Source: Izhakiella capsodis
Lineage (GTDB): Bacteria > Pseudomonadota > Gammaproteobacteria > Enterobacterales > Enterobacteriaceae
Assembly (NCBI RefSeq): GCF_900115045.1
Contig: NZ_FOVC01000003.1
Coordinates: 186,001 to 250,000, forward strand
Direction of reading: 5' to 3'
DNA length: 64,000 nucleotides
Positions within the stretch are counted from its first letter, which is position 1; every line of letters begins with the position of its first letter. Below the pieces are notes generated by a model. That model worked only from the letters and a program-made list of their open reading frames with translations, searched no databases and was not told where the DNA came from. Position numbers and translations under genes: made by a program. Of the stretch, positions 9,243 to 18,864 are shown one piece after another.

Positions 9243-10019
9243 ATGTTAATGGTCATTTCACCGGCTAAAACCCTAGATTATGAATCGCCACTGGCAACCA
9301 CCCGTTTCACTCAGCCTAAGTTGCTCGATCACGCGCAAAAATTGATTAACATCGCACGTAAGCTAACACCGGCGAAAATCGGTTCACTGATGCATATCAG
9401 CGATAAGCTGGCGATACTGAATGCAAATCGATTTAACGACTGGCAGCCCGACTTCACGCCGGAGAATGCCCGTCAGGCGCTGCTGGCCTTTAAGGGTGAT
9501 GTTTATAATGGTTTGCAGGCTGACAGTTTTAGCGAAAACGATTTTGATTTTGCTCAACAGCACCTGCGCATCCTTTCAGGATTATACGGCGTCCTGCGTC
9601 CGCTCGATCTGATGCAGCCCTACCGGCTTGAAATGGGGATTAAACTAAAAAATCCGGCAGGAAGCGATCTCTACGGCTTCTGGGGCGAAACCATTACGCA
9701 AATGCTGAACGCGGCGCTGGCGGAGCAAGACGATAAAATACTCATCAATCTGGCCTCCGATGAATACTTCAAAGCGGTAAAAGTTCAGAAATTACAGGGG
9801 CAAATCATCAAACCTGTGTTTCTTGACGAGAAAAACGGCAAATACAAAGTCATCAGTTTTTATGCCAAAAAAGCGCGCGGTTTGATGAGTCGTTTTATTA
9901 TTCAACATAGAATTGCTAAGCCAGAGCAGATTCAAGCGTTTGATCTGGAAGGGTATAGCTTTGATGCGCAGAGCAGCGACGATAACCAGTTGGTATTCAA
10001 ACGCCCGGAGTCTGCCTGA
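9243..10019 (+). CDS. yaaA: Peroxide stress protein YaaA (DUF328/UPF0246)
   Basis: In E. coli, YaaA lowers intracellular free iron during H2O2 stress and is under OxyR control; biochemical activity is unsettled (a DNA-binding fold has been described). The protein is 258 residues, starting MLMVISPAKTLDYESP; a start five codons earlier is open but AAGGAT is well placed for the ATG at 9243. Conserved stretches seen are NARQALLAFKGDVYNGL, LRILSGLYGVLRPLD and FYAKKARGLMSRF. Divergent from talB and convergent with thrC, which ends 69 bp beyond. A short GC-rich inverted repeat around 10041-10072 may terminate both, though no clear T tract is seen. Confidence 0.95.
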   Translation: MLMVISPAKTLDYESPLATTRFTQPKLLDHAQKLINIARKLTPAKIGSLMHISDKLAILNANRFNDWQPDFTPENARQALLAFKGDVYNGLQADSFSENDFDFAQQHLRILSGLYGVLRPLDLMQPYRLEMGIKLKNPAGSDLYGFWGETITQMLNAALAEQDDKILINLASDEYFKAVKVQKLQGQIIKPVFLDEKNGKYKVISFYAKKARGLMSRFIIQHRIAKPEQIQAFDLEGYSFDAQSSDDNQLVFKRPESA

Positions 10020-10088
10020 ATCAAATCGGGTGATGACTCCCAGGCCCTGATGAATTTTTCAGGACCCGGGCCATTAAAACGGGCAACG

Positions 10089-11375
10089 CTATTTTTTTAA
10101 CAGAAAATGACGTAATGCACTGAAATCAGCCGCCATCTGGTGGGAAAGCAGCGACAGATCCGCTCTTTCAGCCAGCGCCGGCGGCAGAACCAGCTGTTGC
10201 CCCAAAATTTCTTCAACGCTCTCTTTAAACTTGGCGGGATGCGCCGTGCCGAGGAACAGACCGAACTCACCGTCCTGCAAATTATCTCGTAGCAAGCGCC
10301 AGGCAATAGCGGCATGAGGTTCAGAAATATAGCCCAGGCTGTTAAGCTCGCGCATTGCCCGGCGAGTAGTATCATCATTCACAGAGGCACTCACCAACTC
10401 ACTTAGCCGCCAGGTTTTGCGTCGATACAATTCTTCTACGCGCGGCCAGTTATTCGGCTGACTGACATCCATCGCATTAGAGAGCGTTGCCACTGTTTTA
10501 TTAGGCTGCCATTCGTTATTTTTCAGAAAGCGCGGTACGGTATCGTTGGCATTGGTGGCGGCGATAAAGCGCTTCACCGGTAGTCCCAGAGATTTAGCCA
10601 GTAAGCCCGCGGTTAAATCGCCAAAGTTACCGCTGGGCACCGAAATAACAAGCTGATTGCGTCTCTCTTGCGGCAGCTGCGCCACGGCCTCAAAGTAATA
10701 ACAAATCTGTGCCAGCAGGCGGCTAATATTGATCGAGTTAGCGGAGTTAAGCCCCACCGCCTTACGCAACGCTTCATCGTCAAACGCCTGCTTAACCAGC
10801 GACTGACAAGCATCAAAATCGCCGTCAACGGCAATCGTCTGGATGTTACCGCCCAGAGTACAGAACAGTTTTTCCTGGAGCGGGCTGATTTTTCCCTGCG
10901 GATAGAGGATCACCACCCGCACATTCTCCATACCGTAAAAAGCATGGGCAACGGCGGCGCCCGTATCGCCAGAAGTGGCGGTCAGGATGGTGATTTGTTC
11001 TTCGCTGTCGCTGACATATTGCAGCATCTGCGCCATGAAGCGGCCGCCAAAGTCTTTAAACGCCAGTGTCGGGCCATGAAATAACTCCAGGCAGGCGATA
11101 TCATCAGTGACGCGTTTTACCGGCGCCGGAAAGCTAAATGCGGCGTTGAGACGTTCTGAAAGCTGCTGATGCGTAATTTCATCACCAATAAAAGCAGCAA
11201 GAATTTTGCTACTACGGCTGACGAAATCCATTTCCAACATGTTGTCGATATCGGTGGATTCGAATTCCGGTAGCTCCAGCGGGAAAAACAATCCCTGCTG
11301 TTTACCTAGCCCCTGTTTAACCGCCTGGCTGAAGCTGACCTGTTCGTTATGATCTTTAAGATTATAGAGTTTCAT
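10089..11375 (-). CDS. thrC: Threonine synthase
   Basis: PLP enzyme converting O-phosphohomoserine to threonine, last step of the pathway. The 428 residues equal the E. coli enzyme. The PLP lysine is K107 in TLAFKDFGG, numbered as in E. coli, and the phosphate-binding loop is TATSGDTGAAVA. Last gene of thrABC; its ATG follows the thrB stop after 3 bp, which implies translational coupling. Regulated through the thr leader attenuator at 14800-14927. Confidence 0.98.
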   Translation of the reverse strand: MKLYNLKDHNEQVSFSQAVKQGLGKQQGLFFPLELPEFESTDIDNMLEMDFVSRSSKILAAFIGDEITHQQLSERLNAAFSFPAPVKRVTDDIACLELFHGPTLAFKDFGGRFMAQMLQYVSDSEEQITILTATSGDTGAAVAHAFYGMENVRVVILYPQGKISPLQEKLFCTLGGNIQTIAVDGDFDACQSLVKQAFDDEALRKAVGLNSANSINISRLLAQICYYFEAVAQLPQERRNQLVISVPSGNFGDLTAGLLAKSLGLPVKRFIAATNANDTVPRFLKNNEWQPNKTVATLSNAMDVSQPNNWPRVEELYRRKTWRLSELVSASVNDDTTRRAMRELNSLGYISEPHAAIAWRLLRDNLQDGEFGLFLGTAHPAKFKESVEEILGQQLVLPPALAERADLSLLSHQMAADFSALRHFLLKK

Positions 11376-11378
11376 GCA

Positions 11379-12308
11379 TTATCCCAATTTACGAGCGCCC
11401 GCCGTATCTAAGCGGCAAATATGGACGAATCCTTCATCGTTCTGTACATAGTTTTGACTGAGCCAGTCTGCCATTCTGCGCGCAGTATCCGGCTTGTCGC
11501 ACACAGCAAATAGCGTCGGGCCGGAGCCGGAGATACCGCAGGCCAGCGCACCGATTTCCTGCGCGGCCTGGCGTGCGGCAGCAAATCCCGGCAACAGTCG
11601 GGTGCGATAAGGCTCAGCAATCACATCCTTCATCAGCGTTGCCGCCAGCTGAGGCTGCCCTGTATGGCAGGCGTGAATAAACCCGGCAAGGTAACGACCG
11701 TGACGGATGCACTCTTCTTTGCGATACTGGGCGGGCAAAATCGCCCGCGCTTCCGCTGTGGACACTTTGATTCCCGGATACGCCATCACCCAGAGCCAAT
11801 CCCCGAAGCCAGGCACGTTCTGGCTGATAATGCCGTTTTCCTCCAGCATCAGCTGCATGCCGCCGAGAAAACAGGGCGCAACATTATCATAATGAACACT
11901 GCCGGAGATACGCCCTTCCAGCTCCCCCATTAGTGCCAGCAATTCATTATCACTCAATGGGTTATTGCAAAACTCATTCATTGCCATTAACCCTGCAACT
12001 ACCGAGCAGGCGCTGGAACCGAGGCCGGAGCCTATCGGCATATTTTTTTCCAGCGTTAGCGCTACCGGCACCCGTTCACCAATTGCCTCGCAGAAGCGAT
12101 CCCAGCACTGCCAGACAATGTTCTCTTTCGGATCAGCAGGCAGTTTACTGACGAACCTGCCTTCACTTTTCAACAGGAACGCGATTGACGGTTCAGCCGT
12201 TACGCAATCACCTAACAACGTACCGTCAACCGGTGAGACGGCGGCACCCAGCACGTCAAATCCAACGCTGACATTGCCGATTGAGGCCGGGGCATAAATT
12301 TTTACCAT
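11379..12308 (-). CDS. thrB: Homoserine kinase
   Basis: GHMP-family kinase forming O-phosphohomoserine from homoserine and ATP. The 309 residues match E. coli ThrB (310). The phosphate-binding GHMP motif is MPIGSGLGSSACS, about residues 89-101, and the C-terminal glycine-rich motif is CGISGSGPTLFA. A start seven codons upstream is open, but MVKIYAPASIGNVSVGFDV is the family N-terminus and lies 2 bp after the thrA stop. Middle gene of the operon, with both junctions nearly overlapping. Confidence 0.98.
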   Translation of the reverse strand: MVKIYAPASIGNVSVGFDVLGAAVSPVDGTLLGDCVTAEPSIAFLLKSEGRFVSKLPADPKENIVWQCWDRFCEAIGERVPVALTLEKNMPIGSGLGSSACSVVAGLMAMNEFCNNPLSDNELLALMGELEGRISGSVHYDNVAPCFLGGMQLMLEENGIISQNVPGFGDWLWVMAYPGIKVSTAEARAILPAQYRKEECIRHGRYLAGFIHACHTGQPQLAATLMKDVIAEPYRTRLLPGFAAARQAAQEIGALACGISGSGPTLFAVCDKPDTARRMADWLSQNYVQNDEGFVHICRLDTAGARKLG

Positions 12309-12310
12309 TT

Positions 12311-14773
12311 TCACACTCCCAGCTTCCATGAAAGCGTACGCAGCAAATCGGCAAATACACCGGCCGCGGTAACATCATTGCCCGCACCATAACCACGTAA
12401 AACCATTGGGATCGGCTGATAATAACGGCTGTAGAAGGCCAGGGCGTTTTCACCATCTTTTACTTTATACAATGGATGATTACTATCAACCGCTGCTATT
12501 TTTACGCTACAGCGGCCATCTTCGGCAATTTCACCCACAAACCGCAATACCTGTCCGTCATCACGGGCGGCAGCGAGACGCGCAGCAAAAGCATCGTCCA
12601 GCTCAGGGAGCCGCGCCATAAAGGTCTCCACGTCAGGAATATCGTTGAACGCTTGCGGCAGTATCGGCTCCATATCGATATCCTCAAGTTCCAGCTGATA
12701 TCCGGCCTCACGCGCCAGAATGAGCACCTTGCGCGCGACGTCCATGCCGGAGAGATCGTCACGGGGATCCGGTTCGGTATATCCCAACTCGCGCGCCATG
12801 CGGGTTGCTTCAGACAAAGAAACTCCTTCGTCCAGCTTGCCAAAAATAAATGACAGTGAACCGGACAGAATGCCGGAAAAACGTATTAGCTCATCGCCGG
12901 CATTCAGGAGATTTTGCAGATTTTCGATAACGGGCAGCCCGGCACCAACGTTGGTGTCATAAAGGAATTTCCGCCGGGATTTCGCTGCGGCGGCACGCAT
13001 TTGCTGATAATAGCGCCAGGAAGAGGTGTTGGCTTTTTTGTTCGGCGTGACAACATGAAAACCATTGGCCAGAAAATCAGCGTACTGATCGGCGACGGTC
13101 TGGCTGGAAGTGCAATCAACAATGACCGGATTAAGCAGATGATACTCTTTCACCAAGCGAATCAGCCGCCCCAGATTAAATGACTCTTTAACATCACTCA
13201 GCGCTGACTGCCAGTTGCTCAGATCAATACCGTGAACATTTGTCAGTAGCGCTCGCGAATTAGCGATGCCGCATACTCGCAAGTCGATATGCTTTTTCTT
13301 GAGCCAGGGTTGCTGACGCTGTAATTGTTCGAGAAGCGCAGCGCCAACGCCGCCAACACCGACGACAAAGACTTCAATAATCTGATCGGTATTAAATAAC
13401 ATTTGATGCACAACGCGCACGCCGGTGGTGACATCGTCGTTACTTACCACTACTGAAATAGATCGTTCAGAGGAACCCTGAGCAATGGCGACGATATTAA
13501 TATTTGCGCGCGCCAGCGCTGCGAAGAATTTGGCGGACAATCCGCGCTGCGTGCGCATACCATCTCCGACCACGGATATAATTGCCAGCCGCTCCATCAC
13601 CTCCAGAGGCTCCAGCAGACCCTCTTTCAGTTCAAGGTAAAACTCATCTTCCAGAATACGCCGCGCACGCTGTTGTTCACTTTGCGGAACGCAAAAGCTG
13701 ATGCTGTATTCTGAAGAAGATTGCGTGATGAGAACCACCGAAATGCCCGCACGGGACATGGCGGCAAACACGCGTGCCGCCATCCCAATCATGCCTTTCA
13801 TACCCGGACCGGAGACGTTAAACATCGCCATATTATTTAGGTTGGTGATCCCTTTAACCGGGTTTTCATCATCGCTGCCACCGCCGCCAATCAGGGTGCC
13901 CGGGGCCTCCGGTTTGGCCGTATTTTTAATCAGGCATGGGATCTGGAACTGGGCGATGGGGCTGATAGTACGTGGGTGAAGCACTTTGGCGCCGAAATAA
14001 GATAACTCCATTGCCTCCTGGTAAGACATCGATTTCAGCAAGCGTGCATCTGGAACCTGGCGTGGATCGCAGGTATAAACGCCGTCCACGTCGGTCCATA
14101 TCTCACAGCAGTCAGCACGCAGGCAAGCAGCCAGTACCGCCGCCGAGTAGTCTGAGCCGTTACGTCCCAGAACCACCAGTTCGCCCTGCTCATTGCCAGC
14201 GGTGAATCCAGCCATCAGAATCATATTCTGTGCCGGTATCTGAGTAGCAGCGATGCGACGGGTTGACTCAGCAATATCGACGGTTGACTCCAGATAATGG
14301 CCCACAGCCAGCAGTTTCTCGACAGGATCGATGACGCTAACCGCATAACCACGCGCCTGCAACAATGCCTCCATAATTGCGACAGAAAGCTTTTCACCAC
14401 GGCAGATAATGGTGGCGTTAATGCTATCGGGGCAATTCCCTAGCAAAACGATACCATGCAGTACCTGCCTGATCTGAGCAAATACCTGGTCGACGAGGAT
14501 CTTGAGTCGGTCGTAGGCGAACCCAGGCTGGGCTTGTGCCAGGCCTTTTAGCAGATCGCTAAAGATACGTTCAGCATCGCTAATATTCGGCTGTGCATCC
14601 TGACCGCTGATGGTTTTTTCAATCATCGCCACCAAATGGTTCGTGATTTTAGCCGGAGCAGAGAGCACGGTTGCCACCTGTCCCTGGCGGGCGTTACTTT
14701 CCAGAATATTGGCAACCAGCAGAAACCGCTCTGCATTTGCCACCGAGGTTCCACCGAATTTCAGCACTCTCAT
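12311..14773 (-). CDS. thrA: Bifunctional aspartokinase/homoserine dehydrogenase I
   Basis: Catalyses the first and third steps of the aspartate-to-threonine pathway and is feedback-inhibited by threonine. The 820 residues equal E. coli ThrA. Domain order: aspartokinase (MRVLKFGGTSVAN at 1-13; LGRNGSDYSA near 205), the ACT-type regulatory region in the middle (about 300-460), and homoserine dehydrogenase with NAD(P)-binding VGVGGVGAALLEQL near 470. The start at 14773 is preceded by AGGAGA; a 14-codon longer frame runs into the attenuator and is rejected. Confidence 0.98.
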   Translation of the reverse strand: MRVLKFGGTSVANAERFLLVANILESNARQGQVATVLSAPAKITNHLVAMIEKTISGQDAQPNISDAERIFSDLLKGLAQAQPGFAYDRLKILVDQVFAQIRQVLHGIVLLGNCPDSINATIICRGEKLSVAIMEALLQARGYAVSVIDPVEKLLAVGHYLESTVDIAESTRRIAATQIPAQNMILMAGFTAGNEQGELVVLGRNGSDYSAAVLAACLRADCCEIWTDVDGVYTCDPRQVPDARLLKSMSYQEAMELSYFGAKVLHPRTISPIAQFQIPCLIKNTAKPEAPGTLIGGGGSDDENPVKGITNLNNMAMFNVSGPGMKGMIGMAARVFAAMSRAGISVVLITQSSSEYSISFCVPQSEQQRARRILEDEFYLELKEGLLEPLEVMERLAIISVVGDGMRTQRGLSAKFFAALARANINIVAIAQGSSERSISVVVSNDDVTTGVRVVHQMLFNTDQIIEVFVVGVGGVGAALLEQLQRQQPWLKKKHIDLRVCGIANSRALLTNVHGIDLSNWQSALSDVKESFNLGRLIRLVKEYHLLNPVIVDCTSSQTVADQYADFLANGFHVVTPNKKANTSSWRYYQQMRAAAAKSRRKFLYDTNVGAGLPVIENLQNLLNAGDELIRFSGILSGSLSFIFGKLDEGVSLSEATRMARELGYTEPDPRDDLSGMDVARKVLILAREAGYQLELEDIDMEPILPQAFNDIPDVETFMARLPELDDAFAARLAAARDDGQVLRFVGEIAEDGRCSVKIAAVDSNHPLYKVKDGENALAFYSRYYQPIPMVLRGYGAGNDVTAAGVFADLLRTLSWKLGV

Positions 14774-14799
14774 ATTTTGATTTCTCCTGAATTTAGTCG

Positions 14800-14830
14800 A
14801 AAAAAAAACCCGCACTGGTCAGGTGCGGGC
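14800..14830 (-). terminator. thr operon attenuator (intrinsic terminator)
   Basis: On the minus strand, stem CCCGCAC / GTGCGGG followed by eight T, located between the leader peptide and thrA. The 5' arm can also pair with the GTGCGGGC at the end of thrL, giving the classical antiterminator alternative. Ribosome stalling in the leader under threonine or isoleucine shortage would favour read-through. Confidence 0.93.
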
Positions 14831-14855
14831 TTATTCTTTATTTTTCCTGTATGCG

Positions 14856-14927
14856 TCAGCCCGCACCGTTACCTGTGGTAAGGGTGGTGGTAATAATGGT
14901 TGTAATAGTCAGGCTGTGATTACGCAT
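14856..14927 (-). CDS. thrL: thr operon leader peptide
   Basis: A 23-residue peptide, ATG at 14927 to TGA at 14856, ending TTGNGAG exactly as in E. coli. It holds eight threonine and three isoleucine codons, the regulatory codons of the attenuator. The N-terminus (MRNHSLTITT) differs from the E. coli MKRISTT form but the regulatory core is intact. It is followed at once by the attenuator hairpin and then by thrA. Confidence 0.95.
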   Translation of the reverse strand: MRNHSLTITTIITTTLTTGNGAG

Positions 14928-14973
14928 GCTGTGTAGAGTTATCTGTCTGTTATAAAAAATCCGTCTGCTTTCA

Positions 14974-15002
14974 GGAGTAAAGCAATCAGCCCATGAAGTC
15001 AA
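14974..15002 (-). promoter_or_regulatory. Candidate thrLABC promoter
   Basis: TTGACT (14997-15002, minus strand) as -35, with a poor -10 such as TACTCC at 17 nt or TTTACT at 15 nt, about 50 bp upstream of thrL. The -35 and its distance to thrL resemble the E. coli thr promoter. The -10 choice is uncertain. Confidence 0.45.
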
Positions 15003-15120
15003 TTTTTTTATTTTAATAGCCAGCCACTTGCAACCACATGCCTTAACGCGACTCAGAGCGAGGCATAAAGAATATGAGGTTATTATCCCTATTTACCAGG
15101 TAAATACTCTGTTAAAAAGC

Positions 15121-15822
15121 CTATACGCCACTATTTTTATCTATAAGATTTTTTTCTATGTCATGCAGTAATCGATGTAACATCGCCGTATCACGTTGTT
15201 GCAGGTAGCCAATGCGCTGCTCCAGCCAGTCCACCAACTTAATATCATCGCTTACACCAAGCCGCCCGATGAGACAATGCATACGCCGACGCAGAGCCGC
15301 CAGCTGCAGCCTGTCCGAGGCCTCATCTGTACCCGCGGGGTGCTGACTCAGTGACGAAAGCTGATAGCAATACACCATAACCGCCTGCCCGAGATTGAGT
15401 GAGGGATATTCCTGTATCATTGGCACGCCAGTTAGCAAATCAACCAGCGCCAGTTCCTCATTCGTTAAGCCGCTATCTTCACGCCCAAACACCAGACCGA
15501 TACGCCCAGCCCAACGCCGCTTTTCGCTAAGAATTGAGGTCACTTCCTGCGGCGTTGCATAGTAATGAAATTTTGCCCGACTACGGGCCGTGGTTGCCAC
15601 ACTGAAATCCACATCGGCCAGCGCTGCTTCAAGAGTTGGCCAAACCGAGGCCGCCTCCAGGATCTCATTAGCCCCGTGTGCAACGGCGCGCGCAGCCGAA
15701 CTCAGATGTACCCCGGAATCAACCAGTCTGAGTTCCCTGAAGCCCATAGTTTTCATTGCACGGGCTGCCGCGCCAACGTTTTCCGGACGCGCGGGAGAGA
15801 CAAGAATAATTGAAAACTGCAT
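15121..15822 (-). CDS. yjtD: SpoU-family RNA methyltransferase YjtD (LasT)
   Basis: A SPOUT-class tRNA/rRNA 2'-O-methyltransferase-like protein of 233 residues, closest in type to E. coli YjtD/LasT (228) and a paralogue of TrmJ. The knot motifs are visible: ILVSPARPENVGAAARAMK at the N-terminus (motif 1), GLVFGREDSGLTNEEL (motif 2, near 110) and YPSLNLGQAVMVY (motif 3, SAM-binding knot). It is flanked by thrL and arcA as in E. coli. The RNA target is not established for this member. The end of the thr promoter region is about 120 bp away. Confidence 0.92.
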   Translation of the reverse strand: MQFSIILVSPARPENVGAAARAMKTMGFRELRLVDSGVHLSSAARAVAHGANEILEAASVWPTLEAALADVDFSVATTARSRAKFHYYATPQEVTSILSEKRRWAGRIGLVFGREDSGLTNEELALVDLLTGVPMIQEYPSLNLGQAVMVYCYQLSSLSQHPAGTDEASDRLQLAALRRRMHCLIGRLGVSDDIKLVDWLEQRIGYLQQRDTAMLHRLLHDIEKNLIDKNSGV

Positions 15823-16417
15823 AGCTACCCTGAATCTGACATGAAAAAATATAATATTTAGACAGGTTTGACGCGAAGAATAGCGGCATCAAATGTATAT
15901 CACATTAACGTACAGAATCTCCGGTTAAAAGCGCCATTTATTCAACCTGGTTAACCTCAGGATTACGCTGCCATTATTTGGTAAAGAAAAACTAATAAAT
16001 TACTTTTATTTCATTTGGATAGATTTTGTTTAAGAGTAAGTAAGCTTGTTATTCGGTGTTGATATAAAAAACAGGAAAAACACGCGTTTTTGTAAACCGG
16101 GATGCCATCCTACCAGGCATTTTTCATGCCGTTATTAACATGCTACAATTGAATTGATATAAGTCAACTTAGCGTTGTTTTTGTACTTAATGGATGCTGT
16201 CTCTGCTGGTATATCGCGGCTCATAGGATAGGATATTCGCCAGGCGGATAATCGTGTTTTGGAGTCTTTCAGTAGCATCGTTAAGCAGATGTTGGTGATT
16301 CAAATGTTATAACTTGCAATATAATTTTTCGCCTCGTCGCTATATTAAGTGCTACTCACTCAGCAGGCGACGAATTTTCTGATATCGTTTTTGTTGGCAA
16401 TTTTAGGTAGCGAACTC
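15823..16417 (+). promoter_or_regulatory. arcA upstream region with FNR-type site
   Basis: A 595-bp stretch without a gene. At 16154-16167 it holds TTGATATAAGTCAA, which matches the FNR consensus (TTGAT-N4-ATCAA) in nine of ten positions and lies 250 bp upstream of the arcA start. E. coli arcA also has a long AT-rich leader with several promoters and FNR activation. No other recognisable element was found. Confidence 0.65.
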
Positions 16418-17134
16418 ATGCAGACCCCGCACATTCTGATCGTTGAAGACGAGTTAGTCACTCGTAATACACTCAAAAGTATTTTTGAGGCCGAAGGCTA
16501 CATGGTGTATGAAGCTACGGACGGTGCCGAAATGCATCATATTCTGACGGAAAACGACATTAATCTGGTTATTATGGACATCAATTTACCAGGTAAAAAT
16601 GGCTTATTGCTGGCGCGCGAGCTAAGAGAACAGGCTAACGTCGCGTTAATGTTCCTTACCGGTCGGGATAACGAGGTGGATAAAATCCTCGGTCTGGAGA
16701 TCGGTGCGGATGACTATATCACCAAACCATTTAATCCACGTGAACTGACTATCCGCGCTCGCAACCTGCTGTCACGCACTATGAATCTGGCGGTTGGAAA
16801 TGATGATCGCAAATTGGTTGAAAGCTACAGGTTTAACGGCTGGGAACTGGATATCAACAGTCGTTCACTGGTGAGCCCACAGGGTGAGCAGTACAAGCTA
16901 CCTCGTAGCGAATTTCGCGCCATGCTGCACTTCTGCGAGAACCCTGGAAAAATCCAGACCCGCGCTGACTTGCTGAAGAAGATGACCGGGCGCGATCTGA
17001 AGCCTCACGATCGCACGGTCGACGTAACAATTCGCCGCATCCGTAAACATTTTGAATCTACGCCGGATACTCCGGAAATCATCGCCACCATTCACGGCGA
17101 AGGTTATCGTTTCTGCGGTGATCTGCAAGAATAA
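16418..17134 (+). CDS. arcA: Aerobic respiration response regulator ArcA
   Basis: OmpR-family response regulator phosphorylated by ArcB, which represses aerobic metabolism under low oxygen. The 238 residues equal E. coli ArcA. The receiver domain has the phospho-acceptor D54 in VIMDINLPGKNG, the acidic pair in IVEDE, and the conserved lysine in YITKPFNPRE. A winged-helix DNA-binding domain follows from about 135 to the end. The start at 16418 has AGGTAG upstream; a start 23 codons earlier is open but has no family support. Convergent with creA. Confidence 0.98.
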   Translation: MQTPHILIVEDELVTRNTLKSIFEAEGYMVYEATDGAEMHHILTENDINLVIMDINLPGKNGLLLARELREQANVALMFLTGRDNEVDKILGLEIGADDYITKPFNPRELTIRARNLLSRTMNLAVGNDDRKLVESYRFNGWELDINSRSLVSPQGEQYKLPRSEFRAMLHFCENPGKIQTRADLLKKMTGRDLKPHDRTVDVTIRRIRKHFESTPDTPEIIATIHGEGYRFCGDLQE

Positions 17135-17141
17135 GCGTCAC

Positions 17142-17172
17142 CGGCAGGGCTGACATCAAATCAACCCTGCCG
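17142..17172 (+). terminator. Hairpin between arcA and creA
   Basis: Stem CGGCAGGG / CCCTGCCG extended by TGA/TCA after one mismatch, loop of 7. It lies 8 bp after the arcA stop and just before the creA stop, so it can serve both convergent genes. The T tract is weak. Confidence 0.6.
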
Positions 17173-17177
17173 CGCTG

Positions 17178-17648
17178 TTATTCATGCCACGGCATAATTG
17201 GTACCGCGCTCAGGGCATTTTTTGGCGATCCGTCAATTACCTTATCTGAATAGCTCAAATATACCAGTGCATGGCGCCGGGTGTCATAAAAGCGAACGAC
17301 CTGCAGCTTTTTAAAAATCAATGACGTACGCTGGCGGAATACCACGTCACCCTGCGCTTTCCCCCGGACAATTTTATCTGGCAGCGCGACCGGGCCTACC
17401 TGCTGACAGGAGATGGCGGCATCGGAAGTATCCTGGGCCAGGCCCAGCCCACCTTTAATCCCACCGGTTTTTGCCCTACTGATATAGCACGTTACATTTT
17501 TGACATCCGGATCGTCAAAAGCCTCTACGACAATTTTATGATCCGGGCCAAACAGTTTGAAAACGGTATCCACCGAACCGATCTCTTCAGCATGCGTCAC
17601 CGCCGATACCATTAACGTTAAAACTATTATAATTTTATGTATTTTCAT
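17178..17648 (-). CDS. creA: CreA family secreted protein
   Basis: Periplasmic protein of unknown biochemical role, 156 residues (E. coli 157). A signal peptide of about 21 residues is seen, MKIHKIIIVLTLMVSAVTHA, cut before EEIGS. The conserved body includes GPDHKIVVEAFDDPDVKNV, RAKTGGIKGGLGLAQD, and the C-terminal VPIMPW. A 37-codon longer frame was rejected because the signal peptide and AGGG ribosome site fit the start at 17648. creB, creC and creD, which follow creA in E. coli, are not in this place; rob is divergent on the other side. Confidence 0.95.
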   Translation of the reverse strand: MKIHKIIIVLTLMVSAVTHAEEIGSVDTVFKLFGPDHKIVVEAFDDPDVKNVTCYISRAKTGGIKGGLGLAQDTSDAAISCQQVGPVALPDKIVRGKAQGDVVFRQRTSLIFKKLQVVRFYDTRRHALVYLSYSDKVIDGSPKNALSAVPIMPWHE

Positions 17649-17854
17649 AACCCTACCATTGCTAGTGAAATCAACATCATTGTAAGTTAACCACATCGAC
17701 GCAGCCCGAATGTAACGCTTGTCAGTCGAATTAACAACATATGTGGTTGATGAACACATTCCGAAATACTCGATCGTGAAACGTTTTTTACAAACAATGC
17801 TACTATTCAGGAAGTTACATCAGGCACGCCAGGATCAAAAAACTGAGGACGATT

Positions 17855-18739
17855 ATGGACCAAGCCAGTATCATTCGTGATTTGCTTGTATGGCTGGAGA
17901 GCCACTTAGATCTGCCCTTATCGCTGGATAACGTTGCAGCGAAAGCAGGCTACTCCAAATGGCATATGCAAAGGATGTTTAAGGACGTAACGGGCCATGC
18001 CATTGGCGCCTATATCCGGGCACGTCGTCTGTCTAAAGCTGCAGTCGCTTTACGTTTAACCAGCCGACCGATTCTGGACATCGCGCTGCAATATCGCTTT
18101 GATTCGCAGCAAACTTTCACCCGCGCTTTCAAAAAACAATTTAATCAGACTCCGGCCTGGTATCGCCGCGCCTCAGACTGGAATTCGTTTGGATTACGTC
18201 CTCCCATCCGACTGGATGATTTTAAGCTGCCCGAACCCGTTTATGTCACTCTGCCGGAAATGCGGTTAATAGGACAGACGCAAAGCTATAGCTGCACGCT
18301 TGAGCAAATCTCATTTTATCGTGACGAAATGCGAATCCATTTCTGGAAACAATTTCTGCAGGAAACCGATACCGTTCCGCCGGTATTGTACGGCTTGCAT
18401 CAGGTGCGTGCGAGCAAAGAGAAAGATGACGAGCAGGAAATTCTTTACACCACTGCGGTGCCGGAAAACCAAATTTCTCAGGATTTACAGTCCAGCCAGA
18501 TTTTACAGCTTGAAGCGGGAGAATACGTGCAGTTCAGCTATGAAGGCCCGACCGGTGCGCTTCAGGAATTTATCCTGATGATTTACGGCACCTGTATGCC
18601 AACGTTGGGGCTGACGCGCCGTTTTGGTCAGGACATCGAGCGCTTTTACACTCATGGCGGTAAGAAGCGCCCGGAGCCACCCAGCGAAATCCGCTGTGAG
18701 TATCTCATACCTATCCGCCGCCAGACGCTGTTAGGCTAA
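17855..18739 (+). CDS. rob: Right origin-binding protein Rob (AraC/XylS family)
   Basis: Transcription activator of the MarA/SoxS/Rob group, acting at mar boxes for drug, solvent and superoxide resistance. The 294 residues compare with 289 in E. coli. The N-terminal AraC-type double helix-turn-helix comes first (LDNVAAKAGYSKWHMQRMFK and the DIALQYRFDSQQTFTRAFKK helix, about 23-100), then a GyrI-like C-terminal ligand domain. This order is diagnostic for Rob against MarA/SoxS. RBS GAGGA precedes the ATG. Divergent from creA and convergent with gpmB. Confidence 0.97.
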   Translation: MDQASIIRDLLVWLESHLDLPLSLDNVAAKAGYSKWHMQRMFKDVTGHAIGAYIRARRLSKAAVALRLTSRPILDIALQYRFDSQQTFTRAFKKQFNQTPAWYRRASDWNSFGLRPPIRLDDFKLPEPVYVTLPEMRLIGQTQSYSCTLEQISFYRDEMRIHFWKQFLQETDTVPPVLYGLHQVRASKEKDDEQEILYTTAVPENQISQDLQSSQILQLEAGEYVQFSYEGPTGALQEFILMIYGTCMPTLGLTRRFGQDIERFYTHGGKKRPEPPSEIRCEYLIPIRRQTLLG

Positions 18740-18864
18740 CGCGGAAAAACCGCGTAGTGAGAAATGAGTCTCCGCAGGACGCCCCGCTGCATCGGTCTAC
18801 GGGGTGTATCTTTTGCGGTACGATTTCTCAGACCGGATTGTCGGCGACTACAACAATGCCTTGC